Shown: positions 1 through 7,553 of the stretch, piece by piece
Numbering within the stretch: position 1 is the stretch's first letter
Layout of the letters: each line of letters starts with the position of its first letter
NCBI GenBank assembly: GCA_051745535.1
Contig: JBNJED010000045.1
Coordinates: 1-11,888, forward strand
DNA length: 11,888 bases
DNA from: Thiohalospira sp051745535
GTDB taxonomy: Bacteria; Pseudomonadota; Gammaproteobacteria; Thiohalospirales; Thiohalospiraceae
Direction: 5' to 3'
Made by a program: the position numbers and the translations under genes
The notes under the pieces: generated by a model
Databases searched by the model: none
Seen by the model: only the letters and a program-made list of their open reading frames with translations
Told to the model about the DNA's origin: nothing

Positions 1-247
1 CGGCTTCTACCTGGAGGCCGGCACCGGGATCCGGCTGCTCTCCCGCTCCCGGGTCTCCGGCCGGGAGCTCTCCACGGAGTTCCACTTCGGCAGCCATGGC
101 GGGGCGGGGATCCGATTCGGACCGGGAAATCGACTGGATGCCGCCCTCATGCTCCAGCACATCTCCAACGCCGATATCGAGACCCCCAACCCCGGCATCA
201 ACTTCTACCAGCTGCGTCTGATCTACCGACTGGGCGGAAGCCCCTGA
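1..247 (+). CDS. pagL: PagL-like lipid A 3-O-deacylase (acyloxyacyl hydrolase), 3' end only
   Basis: The last 81 residues of an outer membrane beta-barrel enzyme are present; the start lies left of the window. PagL enzymes remove the 3-O-linked acyl chain of lipid A in the outer membrane, changing surface charge and endotoxin activity. The family signature is visible as H53-I-S55-N-A, followed by P-N-P-G and a closing beta strand (YQLRLIYRL), numbered from the first whole codon at base 2. His and Ser of this motif are the known catalytic pair. The position 14 after the His, which I recall as catalytic Glu in Pseudomonas aeruginosa PagL, is Asn here. Alternating hydrophobic and polar residues in the rest of the fragment fit membrane strands. 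The stop TGA lies at 245-247, and tsaB converges on it from 271. Family assignment is fairly safe; activity is not shown. Confidence 0.8.
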   Translation, partial: GFYLEAGTGIRLLSRSRVSGRELSTEFHFGSHGGAGIRFGPGNRLDAALMLQHISNADIETPNPGINFYQLRLIYRLGGSP

Positions 248-270
248 TGGACCCGAACGCGGCCGGCAAG

Positions 271-951
271 CTAGGTCCCCGGGCGCCAGGGCCGCAGATA
301 GACCGGAACGGCCTCGGCGGCGGTAACGAGTTCACCGGCCGCTGCCGCCCGGGCCCCCAGGCGCGCCACCGCCGCCGCATCCGGCCGGCGCTCAGCCTCC
401 ACCACGGCCGGTTCCCCCACGGTCTCGGTCAGCACCTCCCCGTGGGCCGCCCACCCCGGACCCGTGGCGACCCAGTCCCCGGTCGCGAAGGGGCCGACCA
501 CCGCCTCGGGGGCGGCGACCACCTCCTCCCCCAGTGGCCGAACCTCCTCCCCGGTGACCCGCCACGGCGCCCAGTAGACCTCCCCCATGCGCGCGTCCAG
601 GGCGGTGGCCACCTCCACGGCCCCCCCGCACCCCGCCGCGGCATCCAGGGCCAGGGCCGCCAGGGTGGAGACCGGCGCCACCCGCCGCCCCAGTCCCAGG
701 GCGAGGCCCTGGGTGACGCCGGCGGCGATGCGCAGGCCGGTGAAGGCACCGGGGCCGCGGCCGAAGGCCACCACGTCCACCGTCGACCGCGACCAGCCGG
801 CCTCGGCCAGCACCTCCTCGGCCCAGGGCAGGAGGAGCTCGGCATGGCGGCGCGGGGCGATCTCGCGGCGCACCGCCACCACGCCATCGGCCCAGAGGGC
901 GACGGAGCAGGCGTCGGTGGCCGCCTCCAGGGCGAGGACCCGGGTGGTCAT
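271..951 (-). CDS. tsaB: tRNA threonylcarbamoyladenosine biosynthesis protein TsaB
   Basis: This 226-residue cytoplasmic protein is the TsaB partner of TsaD. In the TsaB-TsaD-TsaE complex it supports transfer of the threonylcarbamoyl group from TC-AMP to A37 of tRNAs that read ANN codons. It has the ASKHA-type N-terminus (RVLALEAATDACSVAL, a typical first strand pair) and the family motif GRGPGAFTGLRI at residues 64-75, where most relatives have GPGSFTGLR. Length matches the family (about 220-235). TsaB lacks the metal-binding residues of TsaD and acts as a scaffold. The ATG at 951 overlaps the yoaA stop (ATGA, 948-951), so translation is probably coupled. The yoaA-tsaB adjacency is also found in Escherichia coli, which supports the name. 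The C-terminal third is Ala/Glu rich and less conserved. Confidence 0.95.
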   Translation of the reverse strand: MTTRVLALEAATDACSVALWADGVVAVRREIAPRRHAELLLPWAEEVLAEAGWSRSTVDVVAFGRGPGAFTGLRIAAGVTQGLALGLGRRVAPVSTLAALALDAAAGCGGAVEVATALDARMGEVYWAPWRVTGEEVRPLGEEVVAAPEAVVGPFATGDWVATGPGWAAHGEVLTETVGEPAVVEAERRPDAAAVARLGARAAAAGELVTAAEAVPVYLRPWRPGT

Positions 952-2900
952 TCGGCCTCCCCCCGGTGCCAGCGGAAGAAGCGCTCCACCCGCTCCACCT
1001 GCCGCGTACGGGTCATGGCCGGCAGGCTGTTGAGGAAGAGTCCGCCGTAGGGCTTCTCCACCAGGCGGGGGTCGCCGATGACCAGGACGCCGTAGTCGCT
1101 GGCATCGCGGATGAGCCGGCCCACGCCCTGCTTGAGGGCGATGGCCGCCTCGGGGATCTGGAAGTCCATGAAGGGATTGCCCCCATTGTTGCGCAGCGCC
1201 TGGATCCGGGCGTCGGTGACCGGGTCCCCCGGGGCGCCGAAGGGGAGCTTGTCGATGACCACGCAGGAGAGCGCCTCGCCGCGCACGTCCACCCCCTCCC
1301 AGAAGCTCCCGGTCCCCAGCAGGACGCCGTTTCCGGCCTCCCGGAACTGCTCCAGCAGGCGCCCGCGCGGGGCGGAGCCCTGGACGAAGAGCGGCCACGG
1401 CAACCGCCCCTCCAGCCGCTTCGCCGCATCGGCCAGGGCGCGGTGGCTGGTGAAAAGCAGGAATGCGCGCCCCCCACTGGCCTGGAGCACCGGCTCCACC
1501 TTCTCCAGCAGCCGCGGCAGGTAGTCCTCGGCGCGCGGATCGGGCAGCCCCTCGGGGACGTAGAGCAGGGACTGGCGGCGGTGGTCGAAGGGGCTCTCCC
1601 AGACCGCGGTCTCGGCATCGCCGAGCCCCAGCCGGCCGCAGAAGTAGTCGAAGCGCCCGGCCACCGCCAGGGTCGCCGAGGTGAAGACCCAGGCGCCGCC
1701 GTGGCGGGCCATGTGGTAGCGGAAGCTGGAGGCCACCTCCAGCGGCGTGGCGTGCAGGGCCAGCGTCCGCCCGCCCCGCTCGTACCAGTGGACCTCGCCG
1801 GGGGAGTCCTCGGCGGTCACCGCGGCCAGCGCCTCGCGCAGGTCGTCGGCGCGGCGGGAGGCCGCCTCCAGCGCCTTGCCGCGCGGGGCGTTCACGGTCA
1901 GTTCGTCGGCCAGCGCCCCCAGGGCCGTCTCCAGCTGCTCCAGGGCGGCGGCCACGGCGCCCTCGCCGGCCACCTCCTCCCAGGGGCGGCGCGCCTCCTG
2001 CTCGCCCAGGGCGGCCTCCAGCCCCTCCACGGCAGTCGCCAGGCCGTTGGCCGCCTCCGGCAGCTCGGCCCGCTCCGGCGCCTCGGTGGTAGCGGCGGCG
2101 CGGGTATCCCGGGCCAGCTCCAGGAGCTGATGGTTGCTCACCCGGGTACTGAAGAAGCGCGTCGCCACATCCGGGAGCTGGTGGGCCTCGTCCACGATGA
2201 CGGCGTCGGCGGTGGGCAGGATCTCCCCGAAACCGTCGTCGCGCAGGGCCATGTCGGCGAGCAGCAGATGGTGGTTCACCACCACCACATCGGCCTGCTG
2301 GGCACGCCGGCGGGCGTGGAGGACGTGGCAGTCGTTGACCTCCGGGCACTCCTGGCCCAGGCAGTTATCGGTGGTGGAGGTGATCCGCGGGATCAGCGGG
2401 TCGTCCTCGACGATCTCGTCCAGTTCGGCCAGGTCGCCACTCTTGGTCGTGTTCGCCCAGCGTGCCACCTTCTCCAGCCGCGCCCGCGGACGCGGGGCGC
2501 GCTCCACGTTGCGGGCCAGGGCGAGGCGGTGGCGGCAGAGGTAGTTGCTGCGCCCCTTGAGCAGGGCGACGTCGGCGGCCGCGCCCACCGCCCGGCGGAC
2601 CACCGGCAGATCGCGGCCGAAGAGCTGGTCCTGGAGGTGGCGGGTGCCGGTGGAGATGATGACCCGACCCGACTGGCGCAGGGCCGGCACCAGATAGGCG
2701 AAGGTCTTGCCGGTACCGGTGCCGGCCTCCGCCACCAGGGTCCCGCCATCGGCGAGGGTGGCGGCCACGGCATCGGCCAGGGATTGCTGGGCCGGGCGCG
2801 GATTGAAGCCCTCGATGTGATCCGCCAGCGGCCCGTCCGCCCCCAGCAGCGCCGCCGTGGGGCCCGACGCGCCCTCCGCTTCCACCGCCGCATCGTCCAT
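948..2900 (-). CDS. yoaA: YoaA-type DinG/XPD-family ATP-dependent DNA helicase
   Basis: A 650-residue superfamily 2 iron-sulfur helicase. Walker A is EAGTGTGKT at residues 58-66. The four Fe-S cysteines expected of XPD/DinG enzymes are present at C122, C180, C185 and C191. The DEAH box is at 237-240, preceded by the VVVNHHLLLAD segment. The second helicase domain shows LLGTGSFWEGVD and the arginine-finger motif QGVGRLIR at 591-598. E. coli YoaA is a 5'-3' helicase that works with the HolC (chi) subunit of DNA polymerase III and helps cells tolerate replication-blocking damage. The size (about 640 residues) and linkage to tsaB favour YoaA over DinG, which is longer. The ATG at 2900 overlaps the TGA of the upstream unknown gene, and the stop overlaps the tsaB start. 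The gene is therefore the middle of a three-gene operon. Confidence 0.93.
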   Translation of the reverse strand: MDDAAVEAEGASGPTAALLGADGPLADHIEGFNPRPAQQSLADAVAATLADGGTLVAEAGTGTGKTFAYLVPALRQSGRVIISTGTRHLQDQLFGRDLPVVRRAVGAAADVALLKGRSNYLCRHRLALARNVERAPRPRARLEKVARWANTTKSGDLAELDEIVEDDPLIPRITSTTDNCLGQECPEVNDCHVLHARRRAQQADVVVVNHHLLLADMALRDDGFGEILPTADAVIVDEAHQLPDVATRFFSTRVSNHQLLELARDTRAAATTEAPERAELPEAANGLATAVEGLEAALGEQEARRPWEEVAGEGAVAAALEQLETALGALADELTVNAPRGKALEAASRRADDLREALAAVTAEDSPGEVHWYERGGRTLALHATPLEVASSFRYHMARHGGAWVFTSATLAVAGRFDYFCGRLGLGDAETAVWESPFDHRRQSLLYVPEGLPDPRAEDYLPRLLEKVEPVLQASGGRAFLLFTSHRALADAAKRLEGRLPWPLFVQGSAPRGRLLEQFREAGNGVLLGTGSFWEGVDVRGEALSCVVIDKLPFGAPGDPVTDARIQALRNNGGNPFMDFQIPEAAIALKQGVGRLIRDASDYGVLVIGDPRLVEKPYGGLFLNSLPAMTRTRQVERVERFFRWHRGEAE

Positions 2901-3397
2901 CAGGCGTCCCGCTGGTTGTCCCAGACCTCGTCGCGGACCCGACCCTCGTCCCGGGTCCAGACCGGCTCGGCGAGGATGCGGAAGCGGGCAACGGACATGG
3001 CGCCGCGACGGCGGCGGCTCTCACCGGGGGGCTTTTCGGCCAGGCTGGCCTCGATGGTGGCGCGGTCGGCGGCGAGGATCTCCTCGGTCTCGTAGCTGGC
3101 GTCCATGAGCACCAGCAGCACCCGGTCCCACGGCTTGTCCAGCGCCAGCTGACCGATGCGCGGCTTGCTCTTGCCCTCGTCGAAGAGGGCGCGCGCCTTG
3201 ATCTGGATCGCCTCCCCCTCCCAGGCGCCGGTGCCAATGGCATCGGTCCCGGCAGGCGCATCGTCCGGCGCCGGCTCCAGGCCCAGCAGCCGAACGGCAT
3301 CGGAAATGGCGATCTCGTTGCTGATGGGCAGGGTCTTGCCGGTAGCCCGGCGGTACTCGGCCGCCAGCCTACGGGCCTCGCCCATCAGCCGATCCAC
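2900..3397 (-). CDS. Conserved hypothetical protein, possible PD-(D/E)xK-like fold
   Basis: I do not recognise this gene with certainty; it may match the domain of unknown function DUF6998, which I recall but cannot verify. With a GTG start at 3397 it has 165 residues. The N-terminal part is a helix (DRLMGEARRLAAEYRRATG) followed by an ISNEIAISDAVRLLGL segment. The core reads TDAIG, then EAIQIKAR, then a strand DRVLLVLMDA, then an arginine-rich SRRRRGAMSVARF segment. E29, D52 and Q65-I-K67 are spaced like the catalytic residues of restriction-endonuclease-fold proteins, with Gln in place of the usual Glu. It shows no signal peptide or membrane segment. A TTG at 3490 or the ATG at 3385 are other possible starts; residues upstream of 3397 look non-coding. 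It heads the yoaA-tsaB operon and overlaps yoaA by ATGA, which suggests, but does not prove, a DNA-related role. Confidence 0.75.
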   Translation of the reverse strand: MDRLMGEARRLAAEYRRATGKTLPISNEIAISDAVRLLGLEPAPDDAPAGTDAIGTGAWEGEAIQIKARALFDEGKSKPRIGQLALDKPWDRVLLVLMDASYETEEILAADRATIEASLAEKPPGESRRRRGAMSVARFRILAEPVWTRDEGRVRDEVWDNQRDA

Positions 3398-3440
3398 GGA
3401 ATAGACACCCACAGGCGCACCGCTGACAGATTGATTGGGT

Positions 3441-3470
3441 ACTCTAACCCCCCGCCCTGTCCCCTTGCAA
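3441..3470 (-). promoter_or_regulatory. Candidate sigma-70 promoter for the unknown-yoaA-tsaB operon
   Basis: Reading the minus strand, TTGCAA (3470-3465) is followed 18 bases later by TAGAGT (3446-3441). Each hexamer matches 4 of 6 consensus bases. It lies in the only AT-richer patch of the divergent gap at 3398-3525 and would give a leader of roughly 35 bases before the GTG at 3397. The match is modest, and I found no good counterpart for the plus-strand gene starting at 3526. Confidence 0.3.
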
Positions 3471-3525
3471 AGCCCGGATGACGGGGCCAACGTAGGAACA
3501 GGACCATCCGAACCGGGAGCCGATG

Positions 3526-5109
3526 ATGAGCGATAGACCCGTCTGGTTGCGGGCGCTGGAAGATCCCGCCCGCTACCCCCATGCGGTGGAGCGGGTGGAG
3601 GTCATCGAGACCCACATCTCCTGGGTGGTCCTGGCCGGCGATCGCGCCTACAAGTTCAAGAAGCCGGTGAACCTCGGCTTCGTCGACTTCAGCGCCCTCC
3701 ATCTGCGGCGCTACTACTGCCGGGAGGAGCTGCGCCGCAACCGGCCCCTGGCCGGCGACCTCTACGAGGCGGTCATCGCGCTCTGCGGCGAACCCGAGGA
3801 CCCGGCCCTGGGCCCCGACGAGGATGGCGTCGAGGCCTTCGAGTACGGCGTACGCATGCGCCGGTTCGAGGAGTCCCAGCGGCTGGACCACCTCCTGGAG
3901 GCCGGCGATCTCGCGCCGGCGGAGCTGGAGGATTTCACCACGCGGCTGGCCGCCTACCACGCCGGTACGGCGGTGGCGGACAACGACACCACCTGGGGTA
4001 CGCCGGAGGCGGTCACCGCACCCGCCCGGGAGAACCTCACCACCCTGCGCCGGACGGTGAATCCCGACGATGCCGGCTACCCCCATCTGCGGGCGGTGAC
4101 CAGCTGGACCGAGCAGGCCCACCACCGCCTCGCCCCCCTCTTCGCCCAGCGCCGGGCGGCGGGCGCGGTGCGCGAGTGCCACGGCGACCTCCATCTGGGC
4201 AACATGGCCCGGGTGGACGGGCGGGTAATCGCCTTCGACTGCATCGAGTTCAATCCGGCCTTCTACTGGATCGACACCATGAACGAGGTCGCCTTCCTGG
4301 CCATGGACACCCGGGATCGGGGCCGGCCGGACCTAGGCCGGCGGGCGCTGAATCGCTACCTGGAACAGACCGGCGACTTCGCCGGCATGGCGGTCTTCGA
4401 CTACTACCAGGTCTACCGGGCCCTGGTCCGGGCGAAGGTCGCCGCCATTCGCGTCGACCAGGAGGAAGGGGAAGCGGCCGACGCGGCCCGGGCGGAGATG
4501 GAGGAGTACCTGGGCCTGGCCGATGCCCTGACCCGGCCGCGTCAGCCCTGGCTGGCCATCACCCATGGTCTCTCCGGCTCCGGGAAGAGCCACGCCAGCG
4601 GGGCGCTCATCGCCGCCACCGACGCCATCCGCCTGCGCTCCGATGTGGAACGCAAGCGCCTCCACGGACTGCCGCCGGACGCGGAGACCGATGCCGGCAT
4701 GGACGCCGGGATCTACACCGCCGCCGCCTCGGAGCGCACCTACGACCACCTGCTGGCCCGCGCGGAAGAGCTCCTGGACGCCGGCTGGCCGGTGGTCGTG
4801 GATGCCACCTTCCTCACGGCCAAGCGCCGGGAGCCCTTCCGGGCACTGGCACGGCGGCGCGGCTGGCCCTTCGCGATCCTCGATCTGGAGGCGCCGGAGG
4901 CGGTGCTACGGGAGCGGATCGCCGCCCGCGCCGCGGCCGGCGGCGATGCCTCGGAGGCGGATACCTCGGTGCTGGAGGCGCAGCTTAAGCGGCGGGAGCA
5001 GCCCACCGGAGAGGAGGAACGTGACGTCGTCCGCCTGGATGCCACGCAGCCGGTGGACGGGGAGGCGCTGGTACGCCGGGTCGTGCCCCCGGGTCCCGAC
5101 ACCGGCTAG
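3526..5109 (+). CDS. Bifunctional APH-like kinase / P-loop (AAA_33-type) ATPase fusion
   Basis: This 527-residue protein joins two phosphotransfer folds. Residue numbers below count from the first of two ATGs (3523); subtract one for the chosen start. The N-terminal half resembles aminoglycoside/choline kinase-like enzymes: a candidate ATP-binding lysine in AYKFKKPV (about 42-49), the catalytic loop HGDLHLGN at 220-227 and the metal-binding segment IAFDCIEF at 236-243. The C-terminal part is a small-molecule-kinase-type P-loop domain with Walker A GLSGSGKS at 349-356, then RLRSDVERKRL, VVVDATFL and a lid-like arginine region. This fusion is widespread in proteobacteria and commonly annotated as a bifunctional aminoglycoside phosphotransferase/ATP-binding protein. 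The substrate is unknown and drug resistance should not be assumed. GGGAG at 3515-3519 lies 6 bases before the second ATG (3526) but only 3 before the first, so 3526 is preferred. Confidence 0.9.
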   Translation: MSDRPVWLRALEDPARYPHAVERVEVIETHISWVVLAGDRAYKFKKPVNLGFVDFSALHLRRYYCREELRRNRPLAGDLYEAVIALCGEPEDPALGPDEDGVEAFEYGVRMRRFEESQRLDHLLEAGDLAPAELEDFTTRLAAYHAGTAVADNDTTWGTPEAVTAPARENLTTLRRTVNPDDAGYPHLRAVTSWTEQAHHRLAPLFAQRRAAGAVRECHGDLHLGNMARVDGRVIAFDCIEFNPAFYWIDTMNEVAFLAMDTRDRGRPDLGRRALNRYLEQTGDFAGMAVFDYYQVYRALVRAKVAAIRVDQEEGEAADAARAEMEEYLGLADALTRPRQPWLAITHGLSGSGKSHASGALIAATDAIRLRSDVERKRLHGLPPDAETDAGMDAGIYTAAASERTYDHLLARAEELLDAGWPVVVDATFLTAKRREPFRALARRRGWPFAILDLEAPEAVLRERIAARAAAGGDASEADTSVLEAQLKRREQPTGEEERDVVRLDATQPVDGEALVRRVVPPGPDTG

Positions 5110-6383
5110 GCGGAGCCGCCCTTCGCCGAGGGCTTGCGGTGCATCCCCGGAGCGAAGAACTGGCGGCGGTTCCGCCCGCGGCCCTTGGCCTCGTACATCG
5201 CCGCATCGGCCTCCGCCAGCAACTCCTCGGGGTCCTGGCTGCCATCCATGACCATGCGGATCCCGATGCTGGCGGAGAGCCGCATGGCGATACCCTCCAC
5301 CTCCACGGGCTCGTTCGCCGCCGCCAGGAGGCACGCCACCACGCGCTCGACGCCCCGGTGCCCCTGGACCCCCTCCAGGACGACGACGAACTCGTCCCCG
5401 CCCATGCGGCCCACGGTGTCCGCCCCGCGCACGCAGGCGGAGAAGCGCTGGGCCAGGGCCTCCAGGAGGGCGTCGCCGGTGGCGTGCCCCAGGTCGTCGT
5501 TGATGGGCTTGAAGCCGTCGAGATCCAGGTAGAGGACGGCGACGTTGGTGCCATCCCGCTGGGCGGCGGCCAGAGCGTGGCCCAGACGGTCCAGGATCAG
5601 GGCGCGATTGGGCAGCGCGGTGAGCGGGTCATAGTAGGCCATGCGCGCCAGCCGCGCCTGATCCTGCTTCACCGCGGTGATGTCGGAGAAGACGCCGACG
5701 TAGTTGACCACCTTGCCGGTATCATCCGGGACGGCGGTGATGGTCAGCCACTCGGCGTAGGCGGTCCCGTCCTTGCGCCGGTTCCAGATCTCCCCCTCCC
5801 AGCGGCCGTCCTGTTTGAGGCGTCGCCACAGTTCGGCGTAGAAGGCCGGGCCCTGCCGACCGGAGCTGAGGATGTTGGGGTTCTGGTCGATGACCTCGTC
5901 CCGGCGATAGCCTGTCACCGCCTCGAAGGCGGGATTGACGTCGACAATGCGGACCCGGGCATCGGTCACCATGATCCCCTGGCCCGAATGGGCGAAGACG
6001 GCATCCGCCAGCCGCAGCCGGTCCGCCGCCCCGCCGATGGCGGCCACATCGCCCAGGCTCACCAGCCATCCCTCCTCCGCCCCCATGGGGACCGCGCGCA
6101 GGGCCACGGTGAAGTGGCCGGAGCGCTCCCGGGCGGCACAGCGCAGGGGGCGCGCGGCCCCGCCGGCCAGCCACTCGGCCACCCCCGCCCCACGGGGGCA
6201 GTCCAGGAGGTCGCCGAGCACCGCCCCGTCCAGGGCCGAGGGGTCCGCTATCCGGAAGAGCTGCGCCGCGGCCTCGGAGATCCGGCGGATCCGGCCGCAC
6301 CCGTCAAGGACGATCACCGGACATGCGACCTGCTCCAGGAGCTCGGCGGCGCGGTCTTCAACGTTGGGATGGGCGAGAGACAT
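5106..6383 (-). CDS. PAS-PAS-GGDEF diguanylate cyclase
   Basis: A 425-residue cytoplasmic signalling protein expected to make cyclic di-GMP from two GTP. It has no transmembrane or signal segment. A divergent PAS domain occupies about residues 12-115. A clear PAS domain follows at about 125-238 (DAVFAHSGQGIMVTD ... NPAFEAVTGY ... GRWEGEIWNRRKDG, a PAC-like end). The GGDEF domain spans about 250-410, opening with the usual YYDPLTALPNR. The active-site motif is an intact GGDEF at 328-332, and RGAD at 319-322, five residues before it, matches the inhibitory I-site RxxD. Product feedback is therefore likely. There is no EAL domain. The ligand of the PAS domains cannot be told from sequence. Its TAG stop overlaps the convergent gene's stop at 5106-5109. 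No clear Shine-Dalgarno precedes the ATG. Confidence 0.93.
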   Translation of the reverse strand: MSLAHPNVEDRAAELLEQVACPVIVLDGCGRIRRISEAAAQLFRIADPSALDGAVLGDLLDCPRGAGVAEWLAGGAARPLRCAARERSGHFTVALRAVPMGAEEGWLVSLGDVAAIGGAADRLRLADAVFAHSGQGIMVTDARVRIVDVNPAFEAVTGYRRDEVIDQNPNILSSGRQGPAFYAELWRRLKQDGRWEGEIWNRRKDGTAYAEWLTITAVPDDTGKVVNYVGVFSDITAVKQDQARLARMAYYDPLTALPNRALILDRLGHALAAAQRDGTNVAVLYLDLDGFKPINDDLGHATGDALLEALAQRFSACVRGADTVGRMGGDEFVVVLEGVQGHRGVERVVACLLAAANEPVEVEGIAMRLSASIGIRMVMDGSQDPEELLAEADAAMYEAKGRGRNRRQFFAPGMHRKPSAKGGSA

Positions 6384-6390
6384 CGCGACA

Positions 6391-6401
6391 GGGTAGCACC
6401 C
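6391..6401 (-). other. Small hairpin at the ribosome-binding position of the GGDEF gene
   Basis: On the minus strand GGGT-GCT-ACCC forms a 4-bp perfect stem 7 bases before the ATG at 6383, where a Shine-Dalgarno would be expected and none is evident. A second small dyad, AGTAG-GGT-CTACT, lies just upstream at 6409-6421. Both are short and may be chance. Confidence 0.25.
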
Positions 6402-6437
6402 GGCGGAAGTAGACCCTACTCGACCGGCCCCGTGTGG

Positions 6438-6466
6438 CCGCCACTGGCAAGAATTTAACCTGGCGG
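6438..6466. promoter_or_regulatory. Inverted repeat CCGCCA-N17-TGGCGG around an AT-rich core, upstream of the GGDEF gene
   Basis: Perfect 6-base arms (6438-6443 and 6461-6466) flank a 17-base spacer whose centre is AAGAATTTAA, the most AT-rich stretch of the 95-base gap between the lipoate ligase stop and the cyclase start. On the minus strand the core gives TTAAAT (6457-6452), a 4/6 match to a -10 box placed about 70 bases before the cyclase ATG, without a good -35. The arrangement suits either an operator over a promoter or a hairpin at the end of the upstream operon. There is no T run, so it is not a standard terminator. Confidence 0.3.
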
Positions 6467-6478
6467 AAACAATTCCCT

Positions 6479-7549
6479 TCAGCGGTGGAGCGCGGCCAGG
6501 ATGGCGGCGACCACGTCATCCGGCCCGACGCCGGGGATATCCAGATCCAGCCGCTCCATGGCACTGGCCACCGCCGGTCGCAGGGCATCCTCTTCGAGGC
6601 GCTGCCCGCGCAGGGCGATGGCCAGGTGGTCGATCCCGTCCTCCGGGAAGACAGTGAAATCGCCGGAGAGGCCGAGTTCGGCGATGTGGTCGTCCTTCTC
6701 CAGCAGCCGCGCCCGCAGCAGGCCGCCATCGGCCTTGTGGGCACCCTCGGTAAGGTGGGTGCCGGCGGCGATCTTCACGCCCCCCTCCACGAACTTGCGC
6801 CCCTGCTGCCAGGTCCACTCGGGGTCCTGGAGCTCCCGCTCCTGCTCGGCGATGGTCAGCTCCTCCACCGGGCCCGGCTCGGTGAGCTCGGGCTCCACCG
6901 CCAGGGCGGCGGCCACCTCCTCCAGGAAGGTGTCCCGCACCGCCTCCCGCTCCGGGGGCTCGCCCAGCTCCCGGGCGAAGGTGGTGATGTAGTCGGCCAT
7001 GCCGGAACGGAGCTTGTCGCGGAACTTCTCCGAGGGGACCCGCAGGCTCCGCGCCATGGCCTCCACATCGAAATCGAACATGAAGCTCCCCACCATGACC
7101 GTCGCCTCGCCGATGGTCGCCGCGCCGGTCCCGCCGATCTTGCGGCCGTCCACGTGGATGTCGTTCACCGGTCGGAAGGTGGCCGGGATCCCGAAGCGGC
7201 GATAGGTCCGCAGGACCGGCTCGATGAAGTGGCTGTAGATATCGGCCACGAAGCGCGGCGCCTTGGCCACCGGGTAGATGAAGTGGAAGAAGAGCTGGTC
7301 GCTATCCAGGTAGACCGCGCCGCCGCCCACGTGGCGCCGGATGATGGGCAGCCCCTGCTCCTGGCACCAGTCCTGGTCCACCTCCAGCGCGATGTCCTGA
7401 TGGAGCCCCACGCAGACATAGGGATCGTCGGGATTGACCAGGGTGAGGACGGGGTCGTCGCCGGGCCCCATGGCGTGGGCCACGCCGTGGTAGACGGCCT
7501 GGGAGCGGATGGCGGGCTGGTGGCCGAAGTCGAGGACGCGCAGGCGCAT
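6479..7549 (-). CDS. Lipoate-protein ligase (LplA family) with C-terminal accessory domain
   Basis: A 356-residue cytoplasmic enzyme of the biotin/lipoate A/B ligase family. It would attach lipoate through lipoyl-AMP to lysines of 2-oxoacid dehydrogenase E2 subunits or GcvH. Family motifs are RRHVGGGAVYLD at 71-82, the lipoate-adenylate binding loop, and NDIHVDGRKIGG at 129-140, whose K137 corresponds to the conserved catalytic lysine. From about residue 250 a second domain (TWQQGRKFVEGGVKIAAG ... GDFTVFPEDGIDHL) resembles the LplA C-terminal/LplB domain needed for lipoate activation. The enzyme is therefore probably complete rather than a bare transferase. Two starts are possible: ATG 7549, 4 bases after the upstream stop with GGAG 12 bases away, and ATG 7567, overlapping the upstream gene by 14 bases with no visible Shine-Dalgarno. 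I chose 7549. It is the last gene of the minus-strand run. Confidence 0.88.
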   Translation of the reverse strand: MRLRVLDFGHQPAIRSQAVYHGVAHAMGPGDDPVLTLVNPDDPYVCVGLHQDIALEVDQDWCQEQGLPIIRRHVGGGAVYLDSDQLFFHFIYPVAKAPRFVADIYSHFIEPVLRTYRRFGIPATFRPVNDIHVDGRKIGGTGAATIGEATVMVGSFMFDFDVEAMARSLRVPSEKFRDKLRSGMADYITTFARELGEPPEREAVRDTFLEEVAAALAVEPELTEPGPVEELTIAEQERELQDPEWTWQQGRKFVEGGVKIAAGTHLTEGAHKADGGLLRARLLEKDDHIAELGLSGDFTVFPEDGIDHLAIALRGQRLEEDALRPAVASAMERLDLDIPGVGPDDVVAAILAALHR

Positions 7550-7553
7550 GGTG

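Noticed and set aside
966..3095. A 709-codon open frame on the plus strand
   Set aside because: It lies antisense to yoaA and its neighbours, is rich in Gly, Gln, His and Arg with no domain pattern, and reflects the lack of stop codons in GC-rich DNA. The opposite strand carries all helicase motifs.
3423..3448. CTGACA ... TCTAAC as a plus-strand promoter for the kinase fusion
   Set aside because: The spacing is only 14 bases and the -10 match is poor.
3398..3490. Longer version of the unknown protein from a TTG at 3490
   Set aside because: The extra 31 residues look like leader sequence, overlap the promoter-like region and lack a ribosome site.
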